From Variovorax paradoxus (GTDB lineage Bacteria; Pseudomonadota; Gammaproteobacteria; Burkholderiales; Burkholderiaceae_C), in contig NZ_JAGGNU010000052.1 of assembly GCF_018614915.1 (NCBI RefSeq), positions 151,480 to 196,584 on the forward strand: a stretch of DNA of 45,105 nt, read 5' to 3'. Position 1 is the first letter of the stretch; each line of letters begins with the position of its first letter. Both the position numbers and the translations under genes were made by a program. Below, piece by piece: positions 9,858-16,475 of this stretch. The notes beneath the pieces are model-generated. The model did no database searches, had not been told where the DNA came from, and saw only the letters and a list, made by a program, of their open reading frames with translations.

Positions 9858-10715
9858 TCAATCGAGGCTCTTGCCGATGATGCGGATCAGGAAAGCCGCC
9901 ACGATGTTGGCCAGCACCACCGCGAAGAGCGCACCCGCCGAAGCCACGCCGACGTCGAAGTTCATCAGCGACTGCTTGAAGATCAGGTAGGTGAGGTTGG
10001 TGCTCTCGTTGCCTGGCCCGCCGTTGGTCGTGATGGCGATCTCGGCGAAGACCGAGAGCAGGAAGATCATCTCGATCATGATCACCACCGCCATTGGCCG
10101 CGCCAGGTGGGGCAGGATGAGATAGTAGAAGCGCTGGAACGCGCCGGCCCCGTCCATGCGGGCCGCTTCCATCTGCTCGCGGTCGAGCGACTGCAGCGAG
10201 GTGATGAAGATCAGGCAGGCGAAGGGCAGCCACTGCCAGGCCACCATGATGATCACCGACAGCAGCGGCACGTCGGTCATCCAGTCGATGGGCTCGGCGC
10301 CGAAGGCGCGCCACACGTCGGCCAGCACGCCATAGATCGGATTCATCATCATGTGCTTCCACAGCAGCGCATTGACCGCGGGCATGACGAAGAAGGGCGA
10401 GATCAGCAGCACGCGCACGACGCCGCGCCCCGGGAAGGGTTCGTTCACCAGCATCGCCAGCAACACGCCGAAGACGACGGTGATCACGACCACGCTGCCG
10501 ATCAGGTTCAGGGTGTTCGCAACGGAGGCCCAGAAATCCGGGTCGGTGACGAAGTAGTGGAAGTTCTCCAGGCCGGCGAACGGATGGTCGCCGGGCTGCA
10601 TCAGGTTGTAGGTGACGAACGAGAAATAGATCGTCATCGCCAGCGGCACGATCATCCAAAGAATGAGCGTGACCACGGCCGGCGCCATCAGCGCCCGGGG
10701 GAGGAGTCGGTTCAT
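9858..10715 (-). CDS. ABC transporter permease (MalF/SmoF-like)
   Basis: The second inner-membrane permease of the polyol transporter, 285 residues. It has about six membrane segments, the first near residues 8-30 (LMAPAVVTLILWMIVPLAM). The EAA docking loop is EAARMDGAGAFQRFYYLILP. It lacks the long extra periplasmic loop of E. coli MalF, as is normal for this subgroup. The gene lies 61 bp after the binding-protein gene and 10 bp before its partner permease. Confidence 0.93.
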   Translation of the reverse strand: MNRLLPRALMAPAVVTLILWMIVPLAMTIYFSFVTYNLMQPGDHPFAGLENFHYFVTDPDFWASVANTLNLIGSVVVITVVFGVLLAMLVNEPFPGRGVVRVLLISPFFVMPAVNALLWKHMMMNPIYGVLADVWRAFGAEPIDWMTDVPLLSVIIMVAWQWLPFACLIFITSLQSLDREQMEAARMDGAGAFQRFYYLILPHLARPMAVVIMIEMIFLLSVFAEIAITTNGGPGNESTNLTYLIFKQSLMNFDVGVASAGALFAVVLANIVAAFLIRIIGKSLD

Positions 10716-10776
10716 GTCGACGGTGCGGCCAGAGACGACGGCAGCCGGGCGCTTTCGCGCCCCGCGTTGCCTGCGT

Positions 10777-12084
10777 TCACTTGTAGTACCCGCCCTTTTT
10801 CATCTCGCGTTCGGCTGCGATCTGCGAGGTTTTGAGCGCCTGGTCGATCGTGACCTTGCCCGAGAGCGCCGCGCTCATTTGCTGGCCCACCGCCACGCCG
10901 ATGGCCTGGAACTCGGGGATGGCCGCGTACTGCACGCCGGCGTAGGGAGATTTCGGCAGCGTGCTGTCGGTCAGGTTGGCCGAATCGATGGCCTTCTTCT
11001 CGGCCTCGGCGAACTTCGCCACCTTCTGGAACTCGGGGTTGGCATAGGTCGACTTGCGCGTGCCCGTGGGAACGGTGGCCCAGCCATGTTCCTTGGCGAC
11101 CAGCTTGATGTAGTCCTTGGAGGTTGCCCACTTGACGAAGGTTTGCGCCGCCTCGGACTTGGTCGAGCTGGCCGGGATCGCCAGGTTCCACGACCACAGC
11201 CAGTTCGCGCCCTTTGGCGTGACCGCGACGGGCGCCTGCGCGAAGGCCACCTTGTCGGCCACTTTCGACTGCTTCGGGTCGCTGATGAAGGAGGCGGCGA
11301 TGGTCGCGTCGACCCACATGCCGCACTTGCCTTCGTTGAAGAGCGCGAGGTTCTCGTTGAAGCTGTTGGCCGAGGCGCCGGGCGGGCCGTAGGCCTTCAT
11401 CATGTCGACGTAGAAGGTGATGGCGTCCTTCCACGGCTTGGTGTCGATCTGCGGCTTCCAGCTCATGTCGAACCACTGGCCACCGTGGGTGTTGACCAGG
11501 GTCGTGAGGAAGGCCATGTTGTCGCCCCAGCCCGGCTTGCCGCGCAGGCACATGCCGTAGACGCCGGCCTTCGGGTCGTGAATCTTGCTCGCCAACTCCT
11601 TGATCTGCGTCCAGGTTGGCTGCTCGGGCATCTTGAAGCCGACCTTGTCGGCCAGGTCCTTGCGGTACATGAGCATCGAGCTCTCGCCGTAGAAGGGCGC
11701 CGCGTAGAGCTTGCCCTGGTACGACAGCCCGTCGCGGATGGCCGGCAGCAGGTCGTCGGCGTCATAAGCCGCGTCGGTGTTGATCGGCTGCAGCCAGCCC
11801 TTCTTCGACCAGATCGGCGCTTCATAGAGGCCGATGGTCATGACGTCGAACTGGCCGCCCTTGGTCGCGATGTCGGTCGTCACGCGCTGGCGCAAGGTGC
11901 CTTCCTCGAGCGTGACCCACTTGAGCTTGATGTCGGGATAGGCCTTCTCGAACGCAGGCGTGAGCTTCTGCATCTCGATCATGTGGCCGTTGTTCACGGT
12001 GGCGATGACCAGTTCGGTCGCAGCCTGGGCGAGGCCCGCGCCCGCAAGCGCGAGCACCAGGCCCGCCTTCAGAAAACGCTTCAT
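10777..12084 (-). CDS. sugar-alcohol ABC transporter substrate-binding protein (SmoE-like)
   Basis: A periplasmic binding protein of 435 residues from the extracellular solute-binding family 1. It delivers substrate to the permease pair encoded downstream. A Sec signal peptide covers residues 1-21 (MKRFLKAGLVLALAGAGLAQA, cleavage after AQA). The mature start TELVIATVNNGHMIEMQKL is usual for polyol-binding members. A strong ribosome site AAAGGAG precedes the ATG. It is the first gene of the operon, so the promoter should lie in 12085-12262. Substrate specificity is inferred from the two polyol dehydrogenases in the operon. Confidence 0.93.
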   Translation of the reverse strand: MKRFLKAGLVLALAGAGLAQAATELVIATVNNGHMIEMQKLTPAFEKAYPDIKLKWVTLEEGTLRQRVTTDIATKGGQFDVMTIGLYEAPIWSKKGWLQPINTDAAYDADDLLPAIRDGLSYQGKLYAAPFYGESSMLMYRKDLADKVGFKMPEQPTWTQIKELASKIHDPKAGVYGMCLRGKPGWGDNMAFLTTLVNTHGGQWFDMSWKPQIDTKPWKDAITFYVDMMKAYGPPGASANSFNENLALFNEGKCGMWVDATIAASFISDPKQSKVADKVAFAQAPVAVTPKGANWLWSWNLAIPASSTKSEAAQTFVKWATSKDYIKLVAKEHGWATVPTGTRKSTYANPEFQKVAKFAEAEKKAIDSANLTDSTLPKSPYAGVQYAAIPEFQAIGVAVGQQMSAALSGKVTIDQALKTSQIAAEREMKKGGYYK

Positions 12085-12262
12085 GTGATGTCTCCTTTGT
12101 GGGCGGCGACGAGGCGGTCGCCGTGCCCGGATTCTGGAGACTCTTGCTTGCGGGATCGGTACTCGCTATGTCACTTTCAATACTTGCATGCACCGATTGA
12201 TCAGTGACTTCCCTAATTTGAGCAACTGGAGATGGGCGAGGGCGCACCCCCGCGCGCTAAAG
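12085..12262 (-). promoter_or_regulatory. polyol operon upstream region with inverted repeat
   Basis: This gap between the first polyol gene and the next small gene contains no convincing coding frame. It holds an inverted repeat with arms GTCACT (12170-12175) and AGTGAC (12203-12208), with the palindrome TGCATGCA between them. On the minus strand a TTGAAA hexamer lies close by, though no clear -10 follows. This is the natural place for the operator of the AraC-like regulator. The assignment is an inference. Confidence 0.4.
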
Positions 12263-12499
12263 CTAAGGGCCGACGATGCCCTCGGCCTGGTCCTGCAGGG
12301 CTTTTCTCCCCTTGGTGGTGATGGCCAGCACCTGTGCGGGCTTATGGCTCTCCCCGCGGGGCAGCGCCTCGGCCGGCGGAATGAAGGCGCTGACGAGTTC
12401 GGCGGCGCGCAGCACGCGCAGCTTGTCTATCTCGGCCGGTGCGTAGACCGTGTAGGGAAGGGGCTGGTCTGCGATCTGCCGAAGAAGCTCCATCGGCAT
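12263..12499 (-). CDS. hypothetical protein (78 aa)
   Basis: A small, probably cytosolic protein that I do not recognise. Its ATG follows a near-perfect ribosome site (AAAGGAGA, 5 nt upstream), which is the main reason to call it. The sequence has a helical N-terminus (MPMELLRQIADQ) and a middle segment YAPAEIDKLRVLRAAELVSA that looks like a winged-helix or small regulatory fold, followed by LAITTKGRKAL, a phrase common at the beta-wing of winged-helix proteins. A DNA-binding role is therefore possible but unproven. It lies with two other small minus-strand genes. Confidence 0.7.
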   Translation of the reverse strand: MPMELLRQIADQPLPYTVYAPAEIDKLRVLRAAELVSAFIPPAEALPRGESHKPAQVLAITTKGRKALQDQAEGIVGP

Positions 12500-12566
12500 A
12501 GCGGTCTCCTTTCGAACGAGGGCGAACTGTCAATTTTGCGCAATCGAAGGGCCGGCGCAAGCCACA

Positions 12567-12803
12567 TCAAGGCACCGCAGCCGTCGTCCGGGCGTCCGCC
12601 CACTTCATGGCCTGCTGCTCGGCGTGCCGCAGTGCCTCCGCTTCCGTTCGGCACAAGTCGCTGTCGCTGAGCAAGTCGACCAGTTTGTCGATCGGCCAAC
12701 CCAACTGGCGCAGGAGAACAGGTCGAAACCGCGCCGGCCCTTCCTTTTCGGATGTACAGAGAAAGTGGTAACCCCGATAGACGAAAATCAATGTCTTCGA
12801 CAT
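12567..12803 (-). CDS. hypothetical protein (78 aa)
   Basis: A small soluble protein of unknown role. The ATG at 12803 has GGAG about 6 nt upstream. The N-terminal half has a beta-strand pattern (TLIFVYRGYHFLCTSEKEGPA) with one Cys. The C-terminal half is helical and acidic (DLCRTEAEALRHAEQQAM). It sits 67 bp before one small unknown gene and 31 bp after the DUF3606 gene on the same strand. No family was identified. Confidence 0.65.
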   Translation of the reverse strand: MSKTLIFVYRGYHFLCTSEKEGPARFRPVLLRQLGWPIDKLVDLLSDSDLCRTEAEALRHAEQQAMKWADARTTAAVP

Positions 12804-12834
12804 GGCGCGCTCCGCGCGACCGATCCTTCACTTG

Positions 12835-13011
12835 CTACTTCCCGAGATAGCTTCGAACCGCTTGCGCGGACGTGCCGGCCGCGGCGACGGCGGCGCGGAG
12901 TTGGGCCTCGGTCACGCCCAATTCCTTGGTCCAGTAGCGAAGCTCGTGGGTCTCGTTGACGTTCACGCGCGCCCGATCCTGCGGGCCGCGATTGCTCAAG
13001 TTGTCTGCCAT
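12835..13011 (-). CDS. DUF3606 domain-containing protein
   Basis: A 58-residue protein that is essentially one DUF3606 domain, function unknown. The family pattern is clear: GPQDRARVNVNE followed by ELRYWTKELGVTEAQLRAAV and a closing helix AQAVRSYLG. The ATG at 13011 has AGGAGA 8 nt upstream, while the longer upstream frame has no such signal. Members of this family are small and common in Burkholderiales and Rhizobiales. The domain resembles a small helical fold, but no activity is established. Confidence 0.88.
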   Translation of the reverse strand: MADNLSNRGPQDRARVNVNETHELRYWTKELGVTEAQLRAAVAAAGTSAQAVRSYLGK

Positions 13012-13280
13012 CTGTGCGTCTCCTGATCCTGGTTGATCTGAATGGTTGGAGTGTCGGCGCTGCGTGTGGCACCGTGGGCCGGACGTGGCCGCGATGCAGT
13101 GCGGGAATGCGGCTGACATCCAGGGCGCTCGCGACAGTTCAAACTCGCGATCGCCGTGCAGCAGGGCGGAATGCACACGCGGCGTCTATATCTGAGGCAA
13201 AACGATGCGTTGAGCACGGTTCTAAGTCACCATCATGACCGTCCGATTGCTACTGCACTACCACGAAGGATCTGAACACC
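13012..13280. other. intergenic region without recognised gene
   Basis: About 270 bp between the divergent DUF3606 gene and the next plus-strand gene. Short reading frames cross it on both strands but lack ribosome sites and family features. It must hold the promoters of the two divergent units; none is clear enough to place. Confidence 0.4.
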
Positions 13281-13634
13281 ATGGCTGAGCCGAACATTGC
13301 GCGGGCACGCAAAGCTGCTTCATACAAGCCCATGGCTTTCAGGCCGGCGCACGCCCCGCGTCCGTTTCGACGCGGCGACCTGGCACTCGTGCTGAACGCT
13401 GCCGATCCGTCGACGAACGGACAGCTGGCGGTCGTGTGCATGTCCGACCGTGGCAACGACGGCCGCAACCCCGAAATCGCCGTGCGCTTCACCCGCGGCA
13501 GCAGCAGCCATGTGCGCTCGAGCAGTCTTCAACTGATCGCCGCCGTGGATGCGCACGAGTACGGCCCCGCCTGCGACGATCTTCTCAACTTCATCGCCGG
13601 CCGCGGGCCGGTGTGGCAGCACGACTCGCACTGA
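13281..13634 (+). CDS. hypothetical protein (117 aa)
   Basis: A soluble protein of unknown role. The ATG has GAAGGA about 10 nt upstream. A basic N-terminus (RARKAASYKPMAFRP) precedes a beta-rich core (GDLALVLNAAD, GQLAVVCMSD, PEIAVRFTRG). The GDLALVLN and QLAVV phrases suggest a small barrel of the SH3/KOW type, but that is a guess. A strong terminator follows 18 bp after the stop, which supports a real transcription unit. Confidence 0.65.
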   Translation: MAEPNIARARKAASYKPMAFRPAHAPRPFRRGDLALVLNAADPSTNGQLAVVCMSDRGNDGRNPEIAVRFTRGSSSHVRSSSLQLIAAVDAHEYGPACDDLLNFIAGRGPVWQHDSH

Positions 13635-13652
13635 CGGCCGGCGCGTCGCGCC

Positions 13653-13689
13653 AAAAAAAGCCCGCTATCGAAATAGCGGGCTTTTTTTT
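13653..13689. terminator. bidirectional Rho-independent terminator
   Basis: A perfect 9-bp stem (13660-13668 with 13673-13681, GCCCGCTAT) closes a CGAA loop. It is flanked by seven A on the left and eight T on the right, so it can end transcription in both directions. It lies between the convergent 13281-13634 gene and the DUF5666 gene. Confidence 0.92.
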
Positions 13690-13704
13690 GTTTGCGGGCC
13701 TTCG

Positions 13705-15072
13705 TTACTCGAAGCTGACGCGGCTTGCGATCAGCACGCCGTTCACGACCTTCGCACCCTCGATGTTGACCTTCGCGCCGTTGCGCAGGTTTGCAGCGCT
13801 GCCATTCACGAACACGACGCTCGGGCCGCTGGCATCCACCGGCTGGCCTCGCACCTGGAAGCTGGCAGGCGAGATGAAGTTGCCCACCGTGCCGATCAGG
13901 GTGAAGGAAGACGGTCCGCCGGTGCCCGGCACGTGCCGTATCTTGAGCTTCGAGGCCTGGAGCACGCCGTTCGACATGATCCCTCCGACCTCCACCTTGA
14001 CGCCGTTGCCGACCGCGCCTGCCGGCCCACCCGTGATCTGTGCCGACGACGCGTTCACCGGCACGTTCAGCACCCGAAGCGAGCCCAGCCCCGCGTAATC
14101 GGTGATGACGCCTGCCAGGTAGACCGGTGTTGCGTTCGCCGTCGGCACGGGATACCACCACTGGACGAGCGTGGCCGGCAGCCGGCCCGCCGAGACGGTG
14201 TTGGCGCGCACGCGCACCAAGGTGCCATCGGCAAGTGGGCGGCCATCGAGGCTGCCGGAGAGCACGGCCGCGCCGTAGTCGACGACGACACCGCCGAGCG
14301 TGAAGCTGCGACTGGCCGCATCCAGGTTCTGCACGGTGCCGGAGAGTATCGGTGCGGAGGCGCCGCGCTGCTCCACGCGCGTGGCCCGAAGCACGCCAGG
14401 CGCCGCCGGCAATCCCCAGACCTGCAGCGTGCTGCCGGGCGTGACGGCGGCAAGGCCGCTCGCATCGGCCCAGACGGTGGCATCGTCCGTCGTCACCGTC
14501 GTGCCAAGAATGACGAAGCTGCCTTCTGCCGGGTTGACCGAGGACGGCACGCCGCGCAGGTCCGCGGCGGATTCGACGCGTCGCGCGACGCCGCTGGTGA
14601 AATCGGCATTGACCGGCCCCGTCACCTTGGCGCTCATACCCAGCTGCAGCGCCGGTGCGTCCTCGAGGCTGAGAACGGCCGTATTGGTCTCGTAGCGCAA
14701 GCCATTGACGATGATGCTGCCGGCGCCGTCGACCCCACCGACACCCGCCGCATCGGCGGTGCTCACCCCGGTACCGCCGGAGCCCACGCCCGACCCGTCG
14801 TCGCCCGAGGAGGCGGTCGAAGTGCCGCCTCCGCTCGAGGCGCCGCCTGCACCGGATGAACCGGAGCTTCCCGTGCCGTCCCCGCCCGTATCGCCGCCAG
14901 GGCCGTCCCATAGCCCACTCCTGGCGTTCGAACCGGAGCCGTCGGCGGCGCTTGCCGTTCCGGCAATGCCGACCACACCGCCGCCGCCACCGCCGCCACC
15001 ACCGCCGCCGCATGACAGCAGCAGCCCGATCAACAATGCCAGAAAGCCATTGCGCAGCAAGGTATTCGTCAT
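13705..15072 (-). CDS. DUF5666 domain lipoprotein
   Basis: A 455-residue predicted lipoprotein. The signal peptide ends in a lipobox with Cys21 (LLLSC), followed by a run of eleven glycines and a Gly/Ser-rich spacer to about residue 125. The rest repeats a small beta-barrel-like unit of about 60-70 residues (for example LSGTVQNLDAASRSFTLGG, with VDYG and DGTLVRVR), the pattern of DUF5666 domains. It is probably anchored to the outer membrane and faces the periplasm or surface. Its start overlaps the DUF6502 stop as ATGA, so translation is likely coupled. The function is unknown. Confidence 0.85.
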   Translation of the reverse strand: MTNTLLRNGFLALLIGLLLSCGGGGGGGGGGGVVGIAGTASAADGSGSNARSGLWDGPGGDTGGDGTGSSGSSGAGGASSGGGTSTASSGDDGSGVGSGGTGVSTADAAGVGGVDGAGSIIVNGLRYETNTAVLSLEDAPALQLGMSAKVTGPVNADFTSGVARRVESAADLRGVPSSVNPAEGSFVILGTTVTTDDATVWADASGLAAVTPGSTLQVWGLPAAPGVLRATRVEQRGASAPILSGTVQNLDAASRSFTLGGVVVDYGAAVLSGSLDGRPLADGTLVRVRANTVSAGRLPATLVQWWYPVPTANATPVYLAGVITDYAGLGSLRVLNVPVNASSAQITGGPAGAVGNGVKVEVGGIMSNGVLQASKLKIRHVPGTGGPSSFTLIGTVGNFISPASFQVRGQPVDASGPSVVFVNGSAANLRNGAKVNIEGAKVVNGVLIASRVSFE

Positions 15073-15989
15073 GCTTTTCTGCCTGGGCGCTTTGAGGGAA
15101 TGGGGGCGGAAGCCGCAGCTTGCACGCTTTCGCGGTCTTCGTAGTAGGTGTATATGCCGACCCGGATGCGGCCTTTCGAGTTTTTGTCGGCCTCTTCGAA
15201 CGCGCGCGTCATCTCGTGTGTCAACTCGTTGTGCAGTGCGCTCCAGCGCTCCCGCACCAGCTGATGGATTCGCTCGCAGTCCTCGAGTGGTATTCCGGCG
15301 GCGAACACCGATCGTTCGAGCAAAGGCGGCTCTGCGCCCAAGGTGTTGGCCACGCTCGCGAGCAGATGGTCACGGGCGTTGTCGCCCAGGAAGGCGAGCA
15401 TGCTCTTCAGGTCCTTCGCCGGAACGAATGCGGCAGCGTTGAGCTCGACGCTGCCCGCCTGCTCGGTCGCCATGTGCAAGCGCAGCAGCTCATCGAGGAT
15501 GGCACGGTGATGCACGTTGCCGCGGGTGGCACGCCGTGCCACCGCTTCGAACGAGGCTCTATCGTCTGCTGCCACGATGGGCAGCACGCGAAGAGCTGGA
15601 TCGTCGGCAATCATCTGAAGCCACAAGGTGAGTGTCTTGGCTGCCGCTGACATCTCGCTGTGCGGCAAAGCTTCCTCAGCATCGCGCACCTTGGCCGTCA
15701 CGGCCTTGCGGTTCAGGCCGGTGGTCACCGAAAGTTGACTGATGTTCGGCTCGGTGCCCTTGGCGCGCCATGCCCGGCGCGCTTCATCGATCAGAAGTTC
15801 GCGCAGAACCAGTTCGAGATGGGAGTGCTTGACACCGAAGGCGAGTGCGAGCCGGATCACGGGGCGCATGACGCGCGCAAAGGCATCGAGCACCCAACCC
15901 AATTGGCGCTCAGCTTGCCGGCCCGCTTCTCCCTCGGGTGCCGTCAAGTCTTGATCACGCTTGGCGTTTGTCGACCCAATGCGTTTCAT
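15069..15989 (-). CDS. DUF6502 family protein
   Basis: A 306-residue soluble protein that matches my recollection of the DUF6502 family, whose function is not established. The N-terminal half contains FGVKHSHLELVLRELLIDEARRAW followed by ISQLSVTTGLNRKAVTAKV, which reads like a helix-turn-helix. A DNA-binding or regulatory role is therefore plausible. The C-terminal part is helical and ends in a short basic tail (SKRPGRKA). It overlaps the small upstream gene by 35 bp and the DUF5666 lipoprotein gene by 4 bp. The tight coupling suggests the two conserved proteins act together. Confidence 0.82.
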   Translation of the reverse strand: MKRIGSTNAKRDQDLTAPEGEAGRQAERQLGWVLDAFARVMRPVIRLALAFGVKHSHLELVLRELLIDEARRAWRAKGTEPNISQLSVTTGLNRKAVTAKVRDAEEALPHSEMSAAAKTLTLWLQMIADDPALRVLPIVAADDRASFEAVARRATRGNVHHRAILDELLRLHMATEQAGSVELNAAAFVPAKDLKSMLAFLGDNARDHLLASVANTLGAEPPLLERSVFAAGIPLEDCERIHQLVRERWSALHNELTHEMTRAFEEADKNSKGRIRVGIYTYYEDRESVQAAASAPIPSKRPGRKA

Positions 15990-16155
15990 GCCCGTACAGC
16001 TTGTTGCCCGCCGCCGCGGCGTGATCGAGCTTCTCTCTGTTGTGCGGCGCGTCGGGCATCCAGAGCCCGCTGCGGAAATGAGCTTGATCCGGAAACACCT
16101 TGTCGGACCAGCAAAGCCTGATCTCGTACAGCACGCGCAGTATGGACTTGGACAC
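15955..16155 (-). CDS. hypothetical protein (66 aa), first gene of the DUF6502 operon
   Basis: A small unrecognised protein. The GTG at 16155 has GAGGAG 7-8 nt upstream, a strong signal; an in-frame ATG at 16182 lacks one. The sequence is basic and aromatic (RVLYEIRLCWSDKVFPDQ, FRSGLWMPDAP) with no membrane segment. Its 3' end overlaps the DUF6502 start by 35 bp. The ribosome site and the overlap support it, while its small size leaves some doubt. Confidence 0.55.
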   Translation of the reverse strand: MSKSILRVLYEIRLCWSDKVFPDQAHFRSGLWMPDAPHNREKLDHAAAAGNKLYGHETHWVDKRQA

Positions 16156-16475
16156 AGAGGCTCCTCGGTTGCAGAAGATCACGGGGGCTAACGCTCAGTT
16201 ACCAACTGGACAACGGCTTCAGCCACCGTCTTACACAAGAGTGCGCTCAACTATAAGACAAGAGGCCTACAAATGTGAACCATTCCCACGAACACATCCG
16301 AGCGCCGGAGGAAAGATGTCAAAGTTTGTCACACGCAAGAGGAGGTCGGCGTCGTGGAGGAATGACGCCGGAAGCCGGCCCTTGGAAGAAGAGCTCCTGT
16401 TTTCGCCCGCTGGTTATCGCTGAGCAGCGACTTCCGCCGGTGCCGCCCGCCGATTCCTTTGCAAGGAGAACAGCA
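16156..16475. promoter_or_regulatory. divergent promoter region (320 bp)
   Basis: This stretch separates the minus-strand DUF6502 unit from the plus-strand zinc-ribbon gene. A plus-strand promoter candidate has CTTACA (16230-16235), a 16-bp spacer and TATAAG (16252-16257). That would leave a leader of about 210 nt before the ATG at 16476. Open frames run through the leader but have no ribosome site. No minus-strand promoter could be placed. Confidence 0.4.

Noticed and set aside
16275..16475. N-terminal extension of the zinc-ribbon protein
   Set aside because: The ATG at 16476 has a strong ribosome site and the upstream residues look random.
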